From assembly GCF_029227915.1 (NCBI RefSeq), contig NC_079878.1, positions 32,453,501 to 32,517,500 of the forward strand: DNA of 64,000 bases, written 5' to 3'. Below, piece by piece: positions 63,701-64,000 of this stretch. The notes beneath the pieces were generated by a model, which was not told the DNA's origin, made no database searches, and was given only the letters and a program-made list of their open reading frames with translations. The translations under genes and the position numbers were made by a program. How positions within the stretch are numbered: the stretch's first letter is position 1; each line of letters begins with the position of its first letter. This DNA comes from Hydractinia symbiolongicarpus (Eukaryota; Cnidaria; Hydrozoa; Anthoathecata; Hydractiniidae).

Positions 63701-64000
63701 AAAGAAAGTACCCAGGGAGTAAACTCATTTCCCGAACGATTTTTTAAATTACTTTTTCACCACTAAAAGGCATGAGACTTGTAGTTTTTAGAAATGTTTT
63801 CTTTTTAGATGAGACGCTTAATGAAAGTGGTTTAATCGCCGGCAAACGAAAACCCGCCATTTCCCGTAAATCCCGGGCTTGGCCGGTATAGTCGAATGTA
63901 TACAAAGAAAGTACCCTGTGAGTAAACTCCTTTCCAAAACGATTTTTTATATTATCTTTTCACCACTAAAACGCATGAGACTTGTAGTTTTCAAAAATGT
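60715..64000 (+). repeat. Loosely ordered type I/II monomers, array continues past the window
   Basis: Monomers from 60715 mix type I and type II without a clear long-range order. A pair with GTAGTATTT, AAAAATACTTTC and AGTTTACTCGCCGG occurs at 61530 and 62342. From about 63154 the series resembles 59.9-60.7 kb again (TTTACATTTTT, AAACTATACAAAG, TTTTGAATTATTA, TTTTCTTTTTAGATGAG, then CCCTGTGAG and TTATCTTTTC). No other element is visible, and the last monomer is cut by the window end. Confidence 0.75.

Larger units (their letters stand above)
1..64000. repeat. Tandem satellite array, 203-bp monomer, whole window
   Basis: Every line of the window aligns to the same 203-bp unit. Anchored on CCACTAAA, monomers start at 49, 252, 455, 658, 861, 1064, 1267, 1470 and so on, almost always 203 bp apart, with occasional 192, 201, 202 or 204-bp steps caused by small indels. 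About 315 copies are present, all head-to-tail on the same strand. I saw no inverted monomer and no junction to unique DNA. Both window ends fall inside a monomer, so the array is longer than 64 kb. The unit is about 38% GC, with A/T runs (TTTTTTAAATTATTTTTT) next to a CpG-rich middle. A period of about 200 bp is close to one nucleosome plus linker, common for centromeric and pericentromeric satellites; that role is inference. The family is not one I can name. Confidence 0.98.

Noticed and set aside
1-64000. CRISPR array, because of regular repeats.
   Set aside because: There are no unique spacers. The whole 203-bp unit is repeated, with no short conserved repeat separated by variable sequence and no cas genes.
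1-64000. Tandem rDNA, tRNA, 5S or other RNA gene array.
   Set aside because: The monomer shows no recognisable tRNA or 5S internal promoter boxes and no rRNA core motifs on either strand.

Overview
The whole 64 kb window is one uninterrupted tandem satellite DNA array. The unit is an AT-rich monomer of 203 bp (about 38% GC by hand count on one consensus). About 315 head-to-tail copies lie in a single orientation, and the array runs off both ends of the window. I see no protein-coding gene, RNA gene, CRISPR array or prokaryotic operon. The only sequence that is not monomer is a roughly 106-bp retroposed-looking fragment with a polyadenylation signal and an A-rich tail. It is present three times at the same place in the monomer (30195, 31727, 49765). 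This points to eukaryotic heterochromatin, plausibly a centromeric, pericentromeric or subtelomeric satellite block. The host cannot be identified from the sequence.

Layout. Three loose monomer families mix throughout: type I (AAAACGCATGAG start, GTTTTCAAAAATG), type II (AAAGCCCATGAG start, GTTTTTAAAAATG) and type III (CAGAAATG, GACGCTTAATGAAAGTGG, often GGGCTTGGCCCG and GTCGAATG). Variants recur in fixed orders, giving higher-order repeats (HORs) whose period changes along the window: 3-mer (609 bp, 0.3-1.5 kb), 10-mer (about 2030 bp, 1.5-4.4 and 7.5-9.8 kb), 8-mer (1624 bp, 4.2-7.5 kb), 7-mer (1423 bp, 10-12.2 kb), 4-mer (811 bp, 13.2-15.7 kb), 6-mer (1219 bp, 16.5-18.3 kb), 5-mer and 7-mer (1015 and 1419 bp, 18.5-22.4 kb), 7-mer (1420 bp, 23.4-25 kb), an older 8/9-mer (25.6-29 kb), an insertion-bearing 1533-bp unit (30.4-31.9 kb), 5-mer (1003 bp, 33.7-35.7 kb), 13-mer (36.6-39.2 kb), a very homogeneous 8-mer (1611 bp, here lettered a-h, 39.2-48.0 kb), 6-mer (1217 bp, 56.2-58.7 kb) and 4-mer (812 bp, 59.1-60.7 kb).

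How it fits together. The a-h block and its 5-mer/13-mer relatives (33.7-48.4 kb) share an 11-bp deletion in monomer e. They are flanked on both sides by older blocks that match each other in monomer order and carry the same retroposed insertion. The simplest reading is a young expansion inside an older array. Chimeric monomers, a duplicated monomer and shortened HOR copies record the unequal exchanges. Most CpG positions in the monomer also occur as TpG or CpA in other copies, which suggests cytosine methylation and deamination at some time. A perfect hairpin-capable dyad lies in most monomers, and one family carries paired changes in both arms.
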